13,268 nucleotides of DNA from Eshraghiella sp045542375 (GCA_045542375.1 JAZQKW010000088.1:1-13268), one strand, 5' to 3'. Numbered from the stretch's first letter, positions 1-8,652 are shown. The notes: a model not told the origin generated them from the letters alone. Translations and numbers: made by a program.

Positions 1-60
1 ACAGTCCCTCATATGTTGTAGAAAGTAGGAAAAATAACAGCATAAGAGGGGCTTTTTAAT

Positions 61-1530
61 ATGGACAATTTCAATCTTTACAACGACATTAAAGCAAGAA
101 CAGGTGGCGAAATATACTTAGGAATTGTAGGACCGGTAAGAACCGGAAAATCAACCTTTATACGAAGATTTATGGATATTATGGTTATACCTGCCATAAA
201 TGATGTAAATGAAAAAAGAAGAATCATTGATGAGCTTCCTCAGGCTGCTGCCGGAAAAACAGTTATGACAACAGAGCCTAAGTTTATTCCAAAAACAGCA
301 GTTGAAATATCCCCTGTAAGCAATGTAACTGCCAAATTCAGACTTATCGACTGTGTTGGATATATTGCTGACGGAGTTCAGGGAATATATGAGGATGAAA
401 AAGAAAGACAGGTAAAGACGCCTTGGTACGAAGAAAGCATTCCTTTTACCAAAGCTGCTGAAATTGGAACAAGAAAGGTAATTAATGACCATTCTACTAT
501 AGGAATTGTAATAACAACTGACGGAAGTATAGGGGAATTACCAAGAGAAAGCTACTTAGAAGCAGAGGCAAAAACCATATATGAGTTAAAAAGCATCAAT
601 AAACCATTCATTGTAATCGTTAACTCAGTAGCACCAGGTTCAGACACAGCCATAAATACGGCAAAAGAAATATCCAAAACCTATGATGTAAGGGCAGTAA
701 CAGTAAATTGTGACCGATTGACCAAGGAAAATATACAATCCATACTTACCAATATTTTGTACGAATTTCCGATTGTATCCTTTGAATTCTATATGCCAAA
801 ATGGGTAGAAGCGATGGCTGATGACAATCCGATTAAGAGGGAAATCATAGATAACGCAAGGGAAATTCTCTATTCCGCTGACAATATTAAGGATATTAAT
901 ACTCATGAAAGAATTGATGACTGCAAATACATATCCGCTGTCAGATTTGATGATTTTGATTTCAGCACAGGTAATGAAAAAGTCACCTATGAAATCGATG
1001 ACAAATGGTACTATGAGCATCTTAGCGAATTATCAGGAGAAAAGATTGAAGACGAATACGAACTGATTAATATGATAAAAAGACTGTCAGTTATGGGACG
1101 TGAATACAGCAATTTCATTGATGCGGCAGCAGTTGCCAAAATGAAGGGATATGGGGTTGTTATTCCGGGTATTGATGAGGTTAATCTGTCAGAGCCTGAA
1201 ATCATTAAAAACGGCAGTAAATACGGTGTAAGAATCAAAGCGCAGAGTCCTTCAGTCCATATGATTAAGGTAGATATTGCAACAGAAATCTCACCAATTG
1301 TAGGTTCTGAGGCGCAGGCGGAGGATTTGTTAAAATATATTAATGAAAGCAAACAGAGTGGAAATGTCTGGGATACCAATATTTTTGGAAAGACAATAGG
1401 AAATCTTGTGGAAGACGGTATTAAGGCCAAAATACAGATGCTTAATGACGATTGTCAGACCAAACTTATGGACACAATGCAAAAAGTAGTTAACGAAACC
1501 AGCGGCGGACTTGTGTGTCTTATTATTTAA
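61..1530 (+). CDS. spoIVA: Stage IV sporulation protein A, spore-coat morphogenetic ATPase
   Basis: SpoIVA polymerises on the outer forespore membrane in the mother cell and uses ATP hydrolysis to build the basement layer of the spore coat. The 489-residue product is close to the roughly 492 residues of the Bacillus protein. A P-loop NTPase domain opens the protein: Walker A GPVRTGKS at 24-31 (Lys30), the paired sensor threonines Thr70-Thr71, and the Walker B-like stretch RLIDCVG with Asp97. These match the positions known for the family. The C-terminus is short and hydrophobic (SGGLVCLII), as expected for the segment that docks the protein on the forespore membrane. The start is supported by GAGGGG at 46-51, nine bases upstream. 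It is a single-gene unit ending at a strong hairpin terminator. Known family members are sigma-E controlled; the upstream promoter is not fully contained in the window. Identification is secure and implies a spore-forming host or a recent descendant of one. Confidence 0.97.
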   Translation: MDNFNLYNDIKARTGGEIYLGIVGPVRTGKSTFIRRFMDIMVIPAINDVNEKRRIIDELPQAAAGKTVMTTEPKFIPKTAVEISPVSNVTAKFRLIDCVGYIADGVQGIYEDEKERQVKTPWYEESIPFTKAAEIGTRKVINDHSTIGIVITTDGSIGELPRESYLEAEAKTIYELKSINKPFIVIVNSVAPGSDTAINTAKEISKTYDVRAVTVNCDRLTKENIQSILTNILYEFPIVSFEFYMPKWVEAMADDNPIKREIIDNAREILYSADNIKDINTHERIDDCKYISAVRFDDFDFSTGNEKVTYEIDDKWYYEHLSELSGEKIEDEYELINMIKRLSVMGREYSNFIDAAAVAKMKGYGVVIPGIDEVNLSEPEIIKNGSKYGVRIKAQSPSVHMIKVDIATEISPIVGSEAQAEDLLKYINESKQSGNVWDTNIFGKTIGNLVEDGIKAKIQMLNDDCQTKLMDTMQKVVNETSGGLVCLII

Positions 1531-1538
1531 TATTTAAG

Positions 1539-1573
1539 GACAGTAATAATTTTCGGATTATTGCTGTCTTTTT
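1539..1573 (+). terminator. Rho-independent terminator of spoIVA
   Basis: A 12-bp stem (1539-1550 with 1557-1568, one T-G wobble) around a six-base TTTCGG loop is followed by five T residues at 1569-1573. It begins eight bases after the spoIVA stop codon and separates it from the next unit. Confidence 0.93.
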
Positions 1574-1576
1574 GTA

Positions 1577-1605
1577 TTGTTAAAAAAAGGCAAATAGGAT
1601 ATAAT
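1577..1605 (+). promoter_or_regulatory. Sigma-A type promoter for the mutS-like/rnhA unit
   Basis: The -35 hexamer TTGTTA (1577-1582) and a perfect -10 TATAAT (1600-1605) are separated by 17 bp. They sit directly after the spoIVA terminator and about 30 bases before the next start codon, where a promoter is needed. Confidence 0.75.
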
Positions 1606-1636
1606 TATAGAATATTTTGATTGGAGAGTAACAGAT

Positions 1637-3322
1637 ATGCAACCTTATATAATTATATTAATTGTTGTAGCCGCCATTGTGGCAATCGTTGCAATTGCAG
1701 CAATAGCATCCGTAGGAGCTAAGAAGACTCAGTATTATCAGTTAAAGGCTTCCTATGGACTTCTTAAGAAATATGAATTTTCATATGAAGAATATGAATC
1801 TATTTCTCATTATTTCAGAAACACACTTAAAGAAGATGACAACCACATAGATGATATTACATGGAATGATCTTGATATGGACAAGATTTTTATGATGATT
1901 AACTATACTCATTCATCTGTGGGACGTGATTATCTGTACAAAATATTAAGAACACCTGTGTCAGATGTTTCCATACTTGAAGAAAGAGAACGTCTTATAG
2001 AATATTTTGAGAAGCATCCTGAAGAACGTACCAAGATAATGCAGGGCTTTGATGATATGGGCTTTACAAGAAAGATATCAATTTCTGACCATATAGACAG
2101 ACTTCTTAGTTTAAAGCCGGCATCCAACGCATCACATTATCTGTCTTTTCTTAGTATTGTGGCAGCAGTGCTTTATACTGTTTTTGTTAATCCTGTATTA
2201 GGAATTCTTTTTATAATAGGTACTTGTGGTTACACAATAGTAACCTACTATAAGACCAAGTCAAGAATTGACAGCTTCTTTACCTGTGTAAGACAGATAG
2301 TTGCAATGGTTAACGCTGCCAAGAATATATGCAGACTTAATATAGACGAGCTTAGCGAATATAATGACAGATTGTCAGCACATATTAATACTTTTAGAAA
2401 GATAACCAATAATTCATGGCTTTTGGTATCAGGCAAGGTATCAGGCGGTAACCTTTCGGACATGCTTATGGAATACGTAAGAATGTTTACACACATTGAT
2501 TTGATTAAATTCAATTCCATGCTTGTTCACCTTGGCAAATACCGTAGTGAAATCTACGATTTGATGGATAATTTAGGAAATCTTGAAGCGATGATAAGTA
2601 TAGCATCCTTCAGACATCTTTTGCCTTATTTTGTAAGACCTGAATTTAATGATGGCAAGGAACTTGTGATTAAGGATTTGTATCACTTATCAATTAAGGA
2701 GCCGGTGGCCAATTCAATTAAGACAGATGGTCCGATTCTCCTTACAGGCTCTAATGCCTCAGGTAAATCCACCTTCCTTAAGTCTGTAGCCATTAGTACA
2801 ATTCTTGCACAGACAATTAATACATGTCCTTGTGAAGATTATGTGGCACCGTTCTTTAGAATTTACAGCTCTATGGCACTTACTGATGACCTTGATATGG
2901 GAGAGAGCTACTATATTGTTGAAATTAAATCACTTAAGAGAATTGTGGATGCTGCAGCCAAGAAGGGCGAACGTATTATATGCTTTATTGATGAGGTGTT
3001 AAGAGGAACCAATACTGTTGAGCGAATTGCAGCTTCATCAGAGATTCTTAAGAACCTGGCAGATGCAGGCGTTATGTGTTTTGCAGCAACTCACGACATT
3101 GAGCTTACACATATTTTGGAAAAAGATTACGCCAATTATCATTTTACAGAAGAAGTTAAGGACGGCAACGTTATTTTTTCTTATATACTTCATGATGGAA
3201 GGGCTACTTCAAGAAATGCAATTAAGCTTCTTGAGGTTATCGGCTACGACAAGAATATTATTTCCAAAGCCGAGGACAGAGCCAATGAATTTATAAATAA
3301 TGGTATATGGAGGCAGTGCTAG
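1637..3322 (+). CDS. Membrane-anchored MutS-related ATPase, not a classical mismatch repair MutS
   Basis: The 561-residue protein carries the MutS-type ATPase domain in its C-terminal third. Walker A GSNASGKS is at 371-378 (Lys377), the stretch SSMALTDDLDMGES follows, then Walker B FIDEVLRGTNT with Asp452-Glu453, and the H-loop ATHD at 484-487. The part before it, with a Leu- and Tyr-rich helical region, resembles the MutS lever/core domains. The N-terminal mismatch-binding domain with its Phe-X-Glu motif is absent, and so is any Smr nuclease tail. In place of them are a hydrophobic helix at about residues 3-28 and a paired hydrophobic region at about 168-207, so the protein is probably membrane bound. 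Such MutS-like membrane ATPases are widespread in clostridia but I know of no assigned function. GGAGAG at 1623-1628 supports the start. Its stop TAG overlaps the GTG start of rnhA, so the two are probably translationally coupled. Confidence 0.85.
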   Translation: MQPYIIILIVVAAIVAIVAIAAIASVGAKKTQYYQLKASYGLLKKYEFSYEEYESISHYFRNTLKEDDNHIDDITWNDLDMDKIFMMINYTHSSVGRDYLYKILRTPVSDVSILEERERLIEYFEKHPEERTKIMQGFDDMGFTRKISISDHIDRLLSLKPASNASHYLSFLSIVAAVLYTVFVNPVLGILFIIGTCGYTIVTYYKTKSRIDSFFTCVRQIVAMVNAAKNICRLNIDELSEYNDRLSAHINTFRKITNNSWLLVSGKVSGGNLSDMLMEYVRMFTHIDLIKFNSMLVHLGKYRSEIYDLMDNLGNLEAMISIASFRHLLPYFVRPEFNDGKELVIKDLYHLSIKEPVANSIKTDGPILLTGSNASGKSTFLKSVAISTILAQTINTCPCEDYVAPFFRIYSSMALTDDLDMGESYYIVEIKSLKRIVDAAAKKGERIICFIDEVLRGTNTVERIAASSEILKNLADAGVMCFAATHDIELTHILEKDYANYHFTEEVKDGNVIFSYILHDGRATSRNAIKLLEVIGYDKNIISKAEDRANEFINNGIWRQC

Positions 3323-3801
3323 TGCAGGTTAATATTTTTACCGACGGCTCAGCCAGGGGCAATCCTGACGGACCCGGAGGATATGGAACAGTTTTACAGT
3401 ATACTGACGAAAGTGGTAAGCTGTATCAGAAGGAGCTTTCACAGGGATATATTAAGACTACCAACAACAGAATGGAGCTTATGGCGGCGATAGCAGGTCT
3501 TGAAAGCCTTAAGAAGAGTTGTGATGTAACCTTATATTCCGATTCTAAATACCTTGTTGATGCATTTAATCAGAATTGGATTGATTCATGGATTAAGAAG
3601 GGATGGAAGAGGGGCAAGAATGAACCGGTGAAGAATATAGATTTATGGAAGCGACTGCTTAAGGCAATGGAACCGCATAATGTAACTTTTTGCTGGGTTA
3701 AGGGTCATGATGGTCATGAAATGAATGAATTATGTGACAGCCTTGCCACAAGTGCGGCTGATGGTAACGATCTGATAGAGGATGTTATTGAAATTGGCTG
3801 A
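3322..3801 (+). CDS. rnhA: Ribonuclease HI
   Basis: RNase HI cleaves the RNA strand of RNA-DNA hybrids such as R-loops and primer remnants in the cytoplasm. All catalytic positions are visible when counted from the GTG start: Asp8 in FTDGSARGNP, Glu52 in NNRMELMAA, Asp74 in LYSDSKY, the loop His129 in VKGHDGH, and Asp139 in ELCDSLA. Length is 159 residues, normal for the family, with the basic handle WIKKGWKRGK at about 90-99. I chose GTG 3322 rather than the in-frame ATG 3307. GGAGG at 3309-3313 lies eight bases before the GTG, whereas the ATG overlaps that site, and family members begin only a few residues before the TDG motif. The start shares one base with the TAG stop of the MutS-like gene, which suggests coupling. 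Confidence 0.95.
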   Translation: MQVNIFTDGSARGNPDGPGGYGTVLQYTDESGKLYQKELSQGYIKTTNNRMELMAAIAGLESLKKSCDVTLYSDSKYLVDAFNQNWIDSWIKKGWKRGKNEPVKNIDLWKRLLKAMEPHNVTFCWVKGHDGHEMNELCDSLATSAADGNDLIEDVIEIG

Positions 3802-3816
3802 TGAATATGATACGAT
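3788..3816 (+). promoter_or_regulatory. Possible promoter for the membrane peptide and alaS
   Basis: TTGAAA (3788-3793) and TACGAT (3811-3816) are separated by 17 bp. The -35 half lies inside the end of rnhA. The -10 half is imperfect (four of six), so read-through from the upstream unit remains possible. Confidence 0.35.
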
Positions 3817-3852
3817 TAACATAATGTTTTAATATGAAAGGTAGGTCAATTT

Positions 3853-4044
3853 ATGGTATTAGCAGATATATATGATTTACTTAATGACTTGTTTTTTCAG
3901 TCACTCAGATTTATAATAATTGCGGCTGTAGCGGGTGTTGCGATTTTTATCGGAATTAAGCTCCGCAAGCGTCATGATGCTAAGAAGGCAGCAGAGAATG
4001 TTACTGCAGAAGAAGTCAGTGACACAACCAATACTACGATGTAA
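3853..4044 (+). CDS. Small one-helix membrane protein upstream of alaS, function unknown
   Basis: This is a 63-residue protein I do not recognise. A short N-terminal stretch is followed by one hydrophobic helix at about residues 18-36 (containing FIIIAAVAGVAIFIG), a basic stop-transfer patch (KLRKRH, 36-41) and a polar acidic tail. The positive-inside rule predicts that the tail is cytoplasmic. AGGTAGG about ten bases upstream can serve as a ribosome site. It ends 18 bases before alaS, whose own AGGAGG lies in the gap, so the two are almost certainly co-transcribed. The tail is rich in Ala, Glu and Thr and looks disordered. Real translation is supported by the ribosome site, helix composition and gene packing, but not by any known family. 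Confidence 0.75.
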   Translation: MVLADIYDLLNDLFFQSLRFIIIAAVAGVAIFIGIKLRKRHDAKKAAENVTAEEVSDTTNTTM

Positions 4045-4062
4045 TAACAGGAGGAATAAGAC

Positions 4063-6717
4063 ATGCAGTCTTATGGCGTAAACGAATTACGAAGAAAATA
4101 TCTTGAATTTTTTGAAAGCAAGGACCATCTCAGAATGAACAGTTTTTCACTTGTTCCACAGAATGATAACAGTCTTTTGCTTATTAATGCGGGAATGGCT
4201 CCTTTGAAGCCTTATTTTACAGGTCAGGAGATTCCACCAAGAAGAAGAGTAACAACCTGTCAGAAATGTATAAGAACAGGTGATATTGATAATGTAGGTA
4301 AGACAGCAAGACATCTTACCTTCTTCGAGATGCTTGGTAATTTCTCATTTGGAGATTATTTTAAGCACGAAGCAATTAAGTGGTCTTGGGAATTCCTTAC
4401 AGAAGTAATAGGAATGGAAGCAGACAGACTTTATCCGTCTATTTACTCAGATGATGATGAAGCTTACGATATCTGGACTAAGGAAGTTGGAGTTGCCGGT
4501 GACAGAATCACAAGATTCTACAGAGATGAGAATGGTGACTGTGACAATTTCTGGGAGCATGGTGCAGGTCCTTGTGGTCCATGTTCTGAGATTTACTATG
4601 ACCGTGGAATTAAGTACGGCTGTGGTAAGCCTGACTGTAAGGTAGGCTGTGACTGTGACCGTTTCATGGAAGTATGGAATAACGTATTTACACAGTTTGA
4701 AAGTGACGGACATCATAATTATACAGAGCTTAAGATGAAGAACATTGATACGGGTATGGGTCTTGAAAGACTTGCTGTTGTTGTTCAGGATGTGGATTCT
4801 GTATTTGATATCGATACTATGAAGGCTATCAGAGACAGAATATGTGAGCTTTCAGGTGTTACATATAAGACTGATGAGAAGAAGGATATATCAATCAGAC
4901 TTATTACTGACCATATCCGCTCAGTTACTTTTATGGCGTCTGACGGAATCATCCCATCTAATGAGGGCCGTGGATATGTATTCAGAAGACTTTTAAGAAG
5001 AGCTGCAAGACACGGACGTACTCTTGGAATTGACGGATTATTCCTTTCTAAGCTTGCTCAGACAGTTATTGATTCAAGCAAGGACGGATATCCTGAATTA
5101 GACGAGAAGAAAGAACTTATCCTTAAGGTTCTTACAACAGAAGAAGAGAACTTTAATAAGACTATTGACCAGGGTCTTAAGATTCTCTCTGATATGGAAG
5201 AGTCTCTTAAGAAATCATCAGCAACTACTCTTGATGGTAATGATGCATTTAAGTTATACGATACTTACGGATTCCCTATTGACCTTACAATCGAGATTCT
5301 TGAAGAAAAGGGATTCAAGGTTGATATGCAGGGATTTGAAGCTGCCATGAAGAAGCAGAAGGATACTGCAAGAAGTGCCCGTAAAGAGACTAACTATATG
5401 GGTGCTGACGCAACTGTATACGATGAAATCGATACAAGCATTACTTCTGAATTTGTAGGATATGACACACTTAAGACAGATTCTAAGATTTCAGTACTTA
5501 CAACAGCTACAGAAATCGTTGATACCCTTTCTGAAGGCACAGAAGGAACAATTATCGTTGATACAACTCCTTTCTACGCTACAATGGGTGGTCAGCAGGG
5601 TGATGTTGGTACAATAACTGCAGGAAGCTCTGTATTTGAAGTATATGACACAATTAAGTTAAAAGGTGGAAGAGTAGGACATGTAGGTAAGGTTACAGCC
5701 GGCTCATTTAACAAGAATGATGTTGTTACTCTTGAGGTTTCAGAAGCTAAGAGATATGACACCGCCAAGAACCATACAGCAACCCATCTTTTACAGGAAG
5801 CATTAAGAATTGTGCTTGGTTCACATGTTGAGCAGGCAGGTTCTTTGGTTACTCCTGACAGACTTCGTTTTGACTTTACTCATTTCTCAGCTATGACAGC
5901 AGAGGAACTTGCTAAGGTTGAAGCAATTGTTAATGAGAAGATTGCAGAAGCAATTACAGTTGATACCAAGGTTCTTAATATAGAGGATGCCAAGAAGACA
6001 GGTGCCAAGGCTTTATTCGGTGAGAAATACGGCGAAACAGTACGAGTTGTATGTATCGGTGAGTTTTCTAAGGAATTCTGCGGTGGTACACATGTTAGCA
6101 ATACAGGCGTAATTACAGCATTTAAGCTTGTATCAGAAGCAGGTATTGCAGCAGGCGTAAGAAGAATAGAAGCTTTAACAGGTAACGCAGTATTTGAATA
6201 TTACAGAAATATCGAGAAGAAATACGAAGATATCTGCAAGCTTGCCAAGGCAACACCTTCTAATGTTGAAGAGAAGATTGCCCATATGCAGGCAGAGATT
6301 AAGGCTCTTACAAGTGAAATCGAATCTTTAAAGTCTAAGGCAGCTAATGAAGCTCTTGGTGATGTAATGAGCAAGGTTGAAGAAGTTAAGGGAATCAAGT
6401 TCCTTCCTGTATCAATTTCAGGTGTGGATATGAATGAGCTTCGTAATCTTTCAGATGATCTTAAGGCTAAGCTTCAGTCAGGCGTTGTTCTTATTGCATC
6501 AGCTCAGGGTGATGACAAGGTTAATCTTATCGTTACGGCAACTGATGATGCAGTTAAAGCCGGTGTTCATGCAGGTAATATTATCAAAGCATGTGCTCCT
6601 ATGGTAGGTGGCGGCGGTGGCGGTCGTCCTAATATGGCACAGGCTGGAGGAAAGAATCCTTCCGGTATTGATAAAGCTATAGAAGTAGCAAGAACAACTC
6701 TTGCAGAACAGATATAA
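4063..6717 (+). CDS. alaS: Alanyl-tRNA synthetase
   Basis: AlaRS charges tRNA-Ala with alanine and removes mischarged serine or glycine. The 884-residue protein has the full bacterial layout. The class II catalytic core comes first (conserved TCQKCIRTGDIDNVGKTARH near residues 65-84, and FFEMLGNFSFGDYF). It contains the Cys-rich insertion typical of Firmicutes (YGCGKPDCKVGCDCDRF). The tRNA-recognition helices follow, then the editing domain with zinc ligands His571 and His575 (HTATH) and Cys673 and His677 (CGGTH). A coiled coil at about 725-755 and the C-Ala domain with GGGGGGRPNMAQAGG end the protein. AGGAGG at 4049-4054, eight bases before ATG, fixes the start. No T-box leader precedes it, unlike many Firmicute alaS genes. 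It shares a transcript with the upstream membrane peptide and ends at a hairpin. Confidence 0.98.
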   Translation: MQSYGVNELRRKYLEFFESKDHLRMNSFSLVPQNDNSLLLINAGMAPLKPYFTGQEIPPRRRVTTCQKCIRTGDIDNVGKTARHLTFFEMLGNFSFGDYFKHEAIKWSWEFLTEVIGMEADRLYPSIYSDDDEAYDIWTKEVGVAGDRITRFYRDENGDCDNFWEHGAGPCGPCSEIYYDRGIKYGCGKPDCKVGCDCDRFMEVWNNVFTQFESDGHHNYTELKMKNIDTGMGLERLAVVVQDVDSVFDIDTMKAIRDRICELSGVTYKTDEKKDISIRLITDHIRSVTFMASDGIIPSNEGRGYVFRRLLRRAARHGRTLGIDGLFLSKLAQTVIDSSKDGYPELDEKKELILKVLTTEEENFNKTIDQGLKILSDMEESLKKSSATTLDGNDAFKLYDTYGFPIDLTIEILEEKGFKVDMQGFEAAMKKQKDTARSARKETNYMGADATVYDEIDTSITSEFVGYDTLKTDSKISVLTTATEIVDTLSEGTEGTIIVDTTPFYATMGGQQGDVGTITAGSSVFEVYDTIKLKGGRVGHVGKVTAGSFNKNDVVTLEVSEAKRYDTAKNHTATHLLQEALRIVLGSHVEQAGSLVTPDRLRFDFTHFSAMTAEELAKVEAIVNEKIAEAITVDTKVLNIEDAKKTGAKALFGEKYGETVRVVCIGEFSKEFCGGTHVSNTGVITAFKLVSEAGIAAGVRRIEALTGNAVFEYYRNIEKKYEDICKLAKATPSNVEEKIAHMQAEIKALTSEIESLKSKAANEALGDVMSKVEEVKGIKFLPVSISGVDMNELRNLSDDLKAKLQSGVVLIASAQGDDKVNLIVTATDDAVKAGVHAGNIIKACAPMVGGGGGGRPNMAQAGGKNPSGIDKAIEVARTTLAEQI

Positions 6718-6725
6718 TAACAATA

Positions 6726-6763
6726 GGGCTGTAACGTGCTATTTGGGCGTTACAGCTCCTTTT
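6726..6763 (+). terminator. Hairpin terminator after alaS
   Basis: An 11-bp stem (6726-6736 with 6748-6758, one G-T wobble) encloses an 11-base loop and is followed by CTTTT. The T run is short, so some read-through into the PfkB cluster is likely. I see no clear promoter between the hairpin and that cluster. Confidence 0.75.
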
Positions 6764-6790
6764 AACTAATTAAGCAAGGAGAATATATAT

Positions 6791-7678
6791 ATGAGTAAAA
6801 TATTGGTTTCAGGACTTGTTAACGTGGAGACCACAACCGGAATTAATGAATTCCCTATTAATTACAGTCCAATTGAATATCGTTTTTTTGGCATAAGAAG
6901 CAATGTATCAGGTGTTGCTTACAATATATCTAAGGCGCTTACAACTCTTGGAGATGAAGTTTCTCTCTGTTCAATGACAGGAAAGGATTATCCTGCTGAG
7001 CACATTATCAGAGAGATTAAGAGCCTTGGAATATCGGGTAAGAATGTTTTGCCTCAGTTAAAGGAGACACCTGTGTCAGTTGTTTTATATGACCAGGATG
7101 GCAGAAGAAAAATATATTGCGATTTGAAGGACGTTCAGGAGGCAGAATATGATTTTACTCCTGATATGTACAGAGATGTGGATATTGTGGTAGCCTGCAA
7201 CACCAATTTCAACAGAAGCCTTCTCAAATCTGCACATAATGCAGGCAAGACAATTGCAACGGATGTTCATGTATTAAGTGATATTAATGATGAATATAAC
7301 AGAGATTTTATGCAATATGCAGACATTCTTTTCTTAAGTGATGAGAATATTCAAGGTGAACCTAGTGATTTTATCAAGGATATTGCGGACAAATACCATA
7401 ACGAGATTATTGTTCTTGGCAGAGGTAGCAATGGTGCCATGATGTATTTAAGGGAAACCGACAGAATTTATGAAATGCCTGCAGTTAAGACAGATAAGAT
7501 TGTTAATACAGTTGGGGCAGGGGATGCACTTTTCAGTGCTTTTATATGCCTCTACGCAAAGGGATATGCCCCTGAAGCATGTCTTATGTATGCACAGCAT
7601 TTTGCCGCTATCAAAATCGGCTATGATGGCGCAGCACAGGGCTTTTGCTCATTTGAAGAATTATTAAATTCAATCTGA
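6791..7678 (+). CDS. PfkB-family sugar/nucleoside kinase, substrate unknown
   Basis: This 295-residue protein belongs to the ribokinase/PfkB fold, cytoplasmic enzymes that transfer the gamma-phosphate of ATP to a sugar or nucleoside hydroxyl. The C-terminal family signature is present as NTVGAGDALFSAF, with the catalytic base Asp245 in the GAGD anion hole. The N-terminal glycine-rich substrate region is SGVAYNISKALTTLG at about 40-54. The middle (TPVSVVLYDQDGRRKIYCDL) forms the lid-side strands. Nothing seen distinguishes ribokinase, fructokinase or adenosine kinase activity, so no specific name is given. AAGGAG at 6776-6781 supports the start. It leads a run of four closely spaced genes with two tRNA-editing proteins and an MntP exporter, and this context does not reveal the substrate. 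Confidence 0.88.
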   Translation: MSKILVSGLVNVETTTGINEFPINYSPIEYRFFGIRSNVSGVAYNISKALTTLGDEVSLCSMTGKDYPAEHIIREIKSLGISGKNVLPQLKETPVSVVLYDQDGRRKIYCDLKDVQEAEYDFTPDMYRDVDIVVACNTNFNRSLLKSAHNAGKTIATDVHVLSDINDEYNRDFMQYADILFLSDENIQGEPSDFIKDIADKYHNEIIVLGRGSNGAMMYLRETDRIYEMPAVKTDKIVNTVGAGDALFSAFICLYAKGYAPEACLMYAQHFAAIKIGYDGAAQGFCSFEELLNSI

Positions 7679-7696
7679 TATACAGAGGATGACAAT

Positions 7697-8167
7697 ATGG
7701 CAATAGATAAAGTAAAGAAATATTTTGAACAATATGGCATGGAAGACAGAATACTTGAATTTGAAGTATCCAGCAAAACTGTTGAACTGGCTGCAGTTGC
7801 AGTAGGCTGTGAACCTGCGAGAATTGCCAAATCAATGTCTTTTTTAATAGACGAATCACCAATAATAATTGTAGCAGCAGGTGATGCAAAAATATCTAAT
7901 TCAGATTATAAGGCTGAATTCCATACCAAGGCTAAGATGATACCATTTGAACAGGTAGGAGAGATAATCGGCCACGAGGCAGGCGGTGTATGCCCATTTG
8001 CCGTTAATGACGGTGTTGAAATCTATCTGGACGAGTCTCTCAAGCGCTTTGAAACCGTATTTCCGGCTGCTGGAAGCGGTAACAGTGCCATTGAACTTAC
8101 AATAGACGAATTAGAGAAATATTCCGGCTATACAAAGTGGATTAATGTATGTAAGGACTGGGAATAG
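7697..8167 (+). CDS. YbaK/aminoacyl-tRNA deacylase-family protein (paralogue 1)
   Basis: This single-domain protein of 156 residues belongs to the YbaK/ProRS-INS editing superfamily, free-standing enzymes that hydrolyse mischarged aminoacyl-tRNAs. Features seen are the conserved lysine Lys45 in RIAKSMSF, the strand IIIVAAGDAKISN, the segment IGHEAGGVCPFAV corresponding to the GG-C-P pocket, and the C-terminal FPAAGSGNSAIELT. This pattern fits the general YbaK-domain subgroup rather than the classic Cys-tRNA-Pro deacylase, which is the next gene. Its preferred substrate cannot be told from sequence. AGAGG at 7684-7688 precedes the ATG by eight bases. The gene starts 18 bases after the kinase and stops three bases before its paralogue, so it is operonic. 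Confidence 0.87.
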   Translation: MAIDKVKKYFEQYGMEDRILEFEVSSKTVELAAVAVGCEPARIAKSMSFLIDESPIIIVAAGDAKISNSDYKAEFHTKAKMIPFEQVGEIIGHEAGGVCPFAVNDGVEIYLDESLKRFETVFPAAGSGNSAIELTIDELEKYSGYTKWINVCKDWE

Positions 8168-8170
8168 CTA

Positions 8171-8641
8171 ATGGAAAAGACGAATGTAATGAGGCTTCTT
8201 GAAAGCAAAAAAATCCCATATAAAAGTTATTGTTACCTTGACACCGGTGCCATAAGCGGTCCTGAGGTTGCTGCCGCACTTAATCAGAATCCGGACATGG
8301 TTTTTAAGACTCTGGTAACAGTATCAGGCAAGAATATTAATTATGTATTTGTAATACCTGTATGCAGGGAATTGGATTTGAAAAAAGCTGCCAAGGCTGT
8401 TGGCGAGAAGAAAATTGATATGTTAAAAGCAAAAGACCTGCTTCCCTTAACAGGATATATACACGGCGGATGTTCTCCAATCGGAATGAAGAAGAATTTT
8501 CGAACTGTATTTCATACGACAGCTAAAGATTACGATACCATTATTTTTAGCGGTGGCAAAGTCGGATATCAGGTTGAAGTAGCATTAAATGACATCTCCA
8601 AAATAATTCGATACGAAATATCGGATATTACAGAAGATTAA
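8171..8641 (+). CDS. ybaK: Cys-tRNA(Pro)/Cys-tRNA(Cys) deacylase, YbaK/EbsC type (paralogue 2)
   Basis: The 156-residue protein matches YbaK/EbsC, which clears cysteine wrongly attached to tRNA-Pro by ProRS, acting in trans in the cytoplasm. The catalytic-site lysine is Lys46 in VFKTLV, the position known from YbaK. The signature HGGCSPIGMKK is intact and the C-terminal SGGKVGYQVEVAL strand closes the pocket. The sequence is clearly different from the preceding paralogue, so this is not a recent duplication. Only three bases separate them, and the GGGA that may serve as ribosome site lies inside the end of the upstream gene, so translation is probably coupled. The stop TAA overlaps the ribosome site of mntP. 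Confidence 0.92.
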   Translation: MEKTNVMRLLESKKIPYKSYCYLDTGAISGPEVAAALNQNPDMVFKTLVTVSGKNINYVFVIPVCRELDLKKAAKAVGEKKIDMLKAKDLLPLTGYIHGGCSPIGMKKNFRTVFHTTAKDYDTIIFSGGKVGYQVEVALNDISKIIRYEISDITED

Positions 8642-8652
8642 GGAGCATACAG

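Noticed and set aside
10..17. CATATGTT as a possible sigma-E -10 element for spoIVA
   Set aside because: It resembles the CATACAMT consensus only in part, and the -35 region would lie outside the window, so it cannot be supported.
4045..4062. T-box or other riboswitch directly before alaS
   Set aside because: Only 18 bases separate the genes, filled by the ribosome site; there is no room for a leader.
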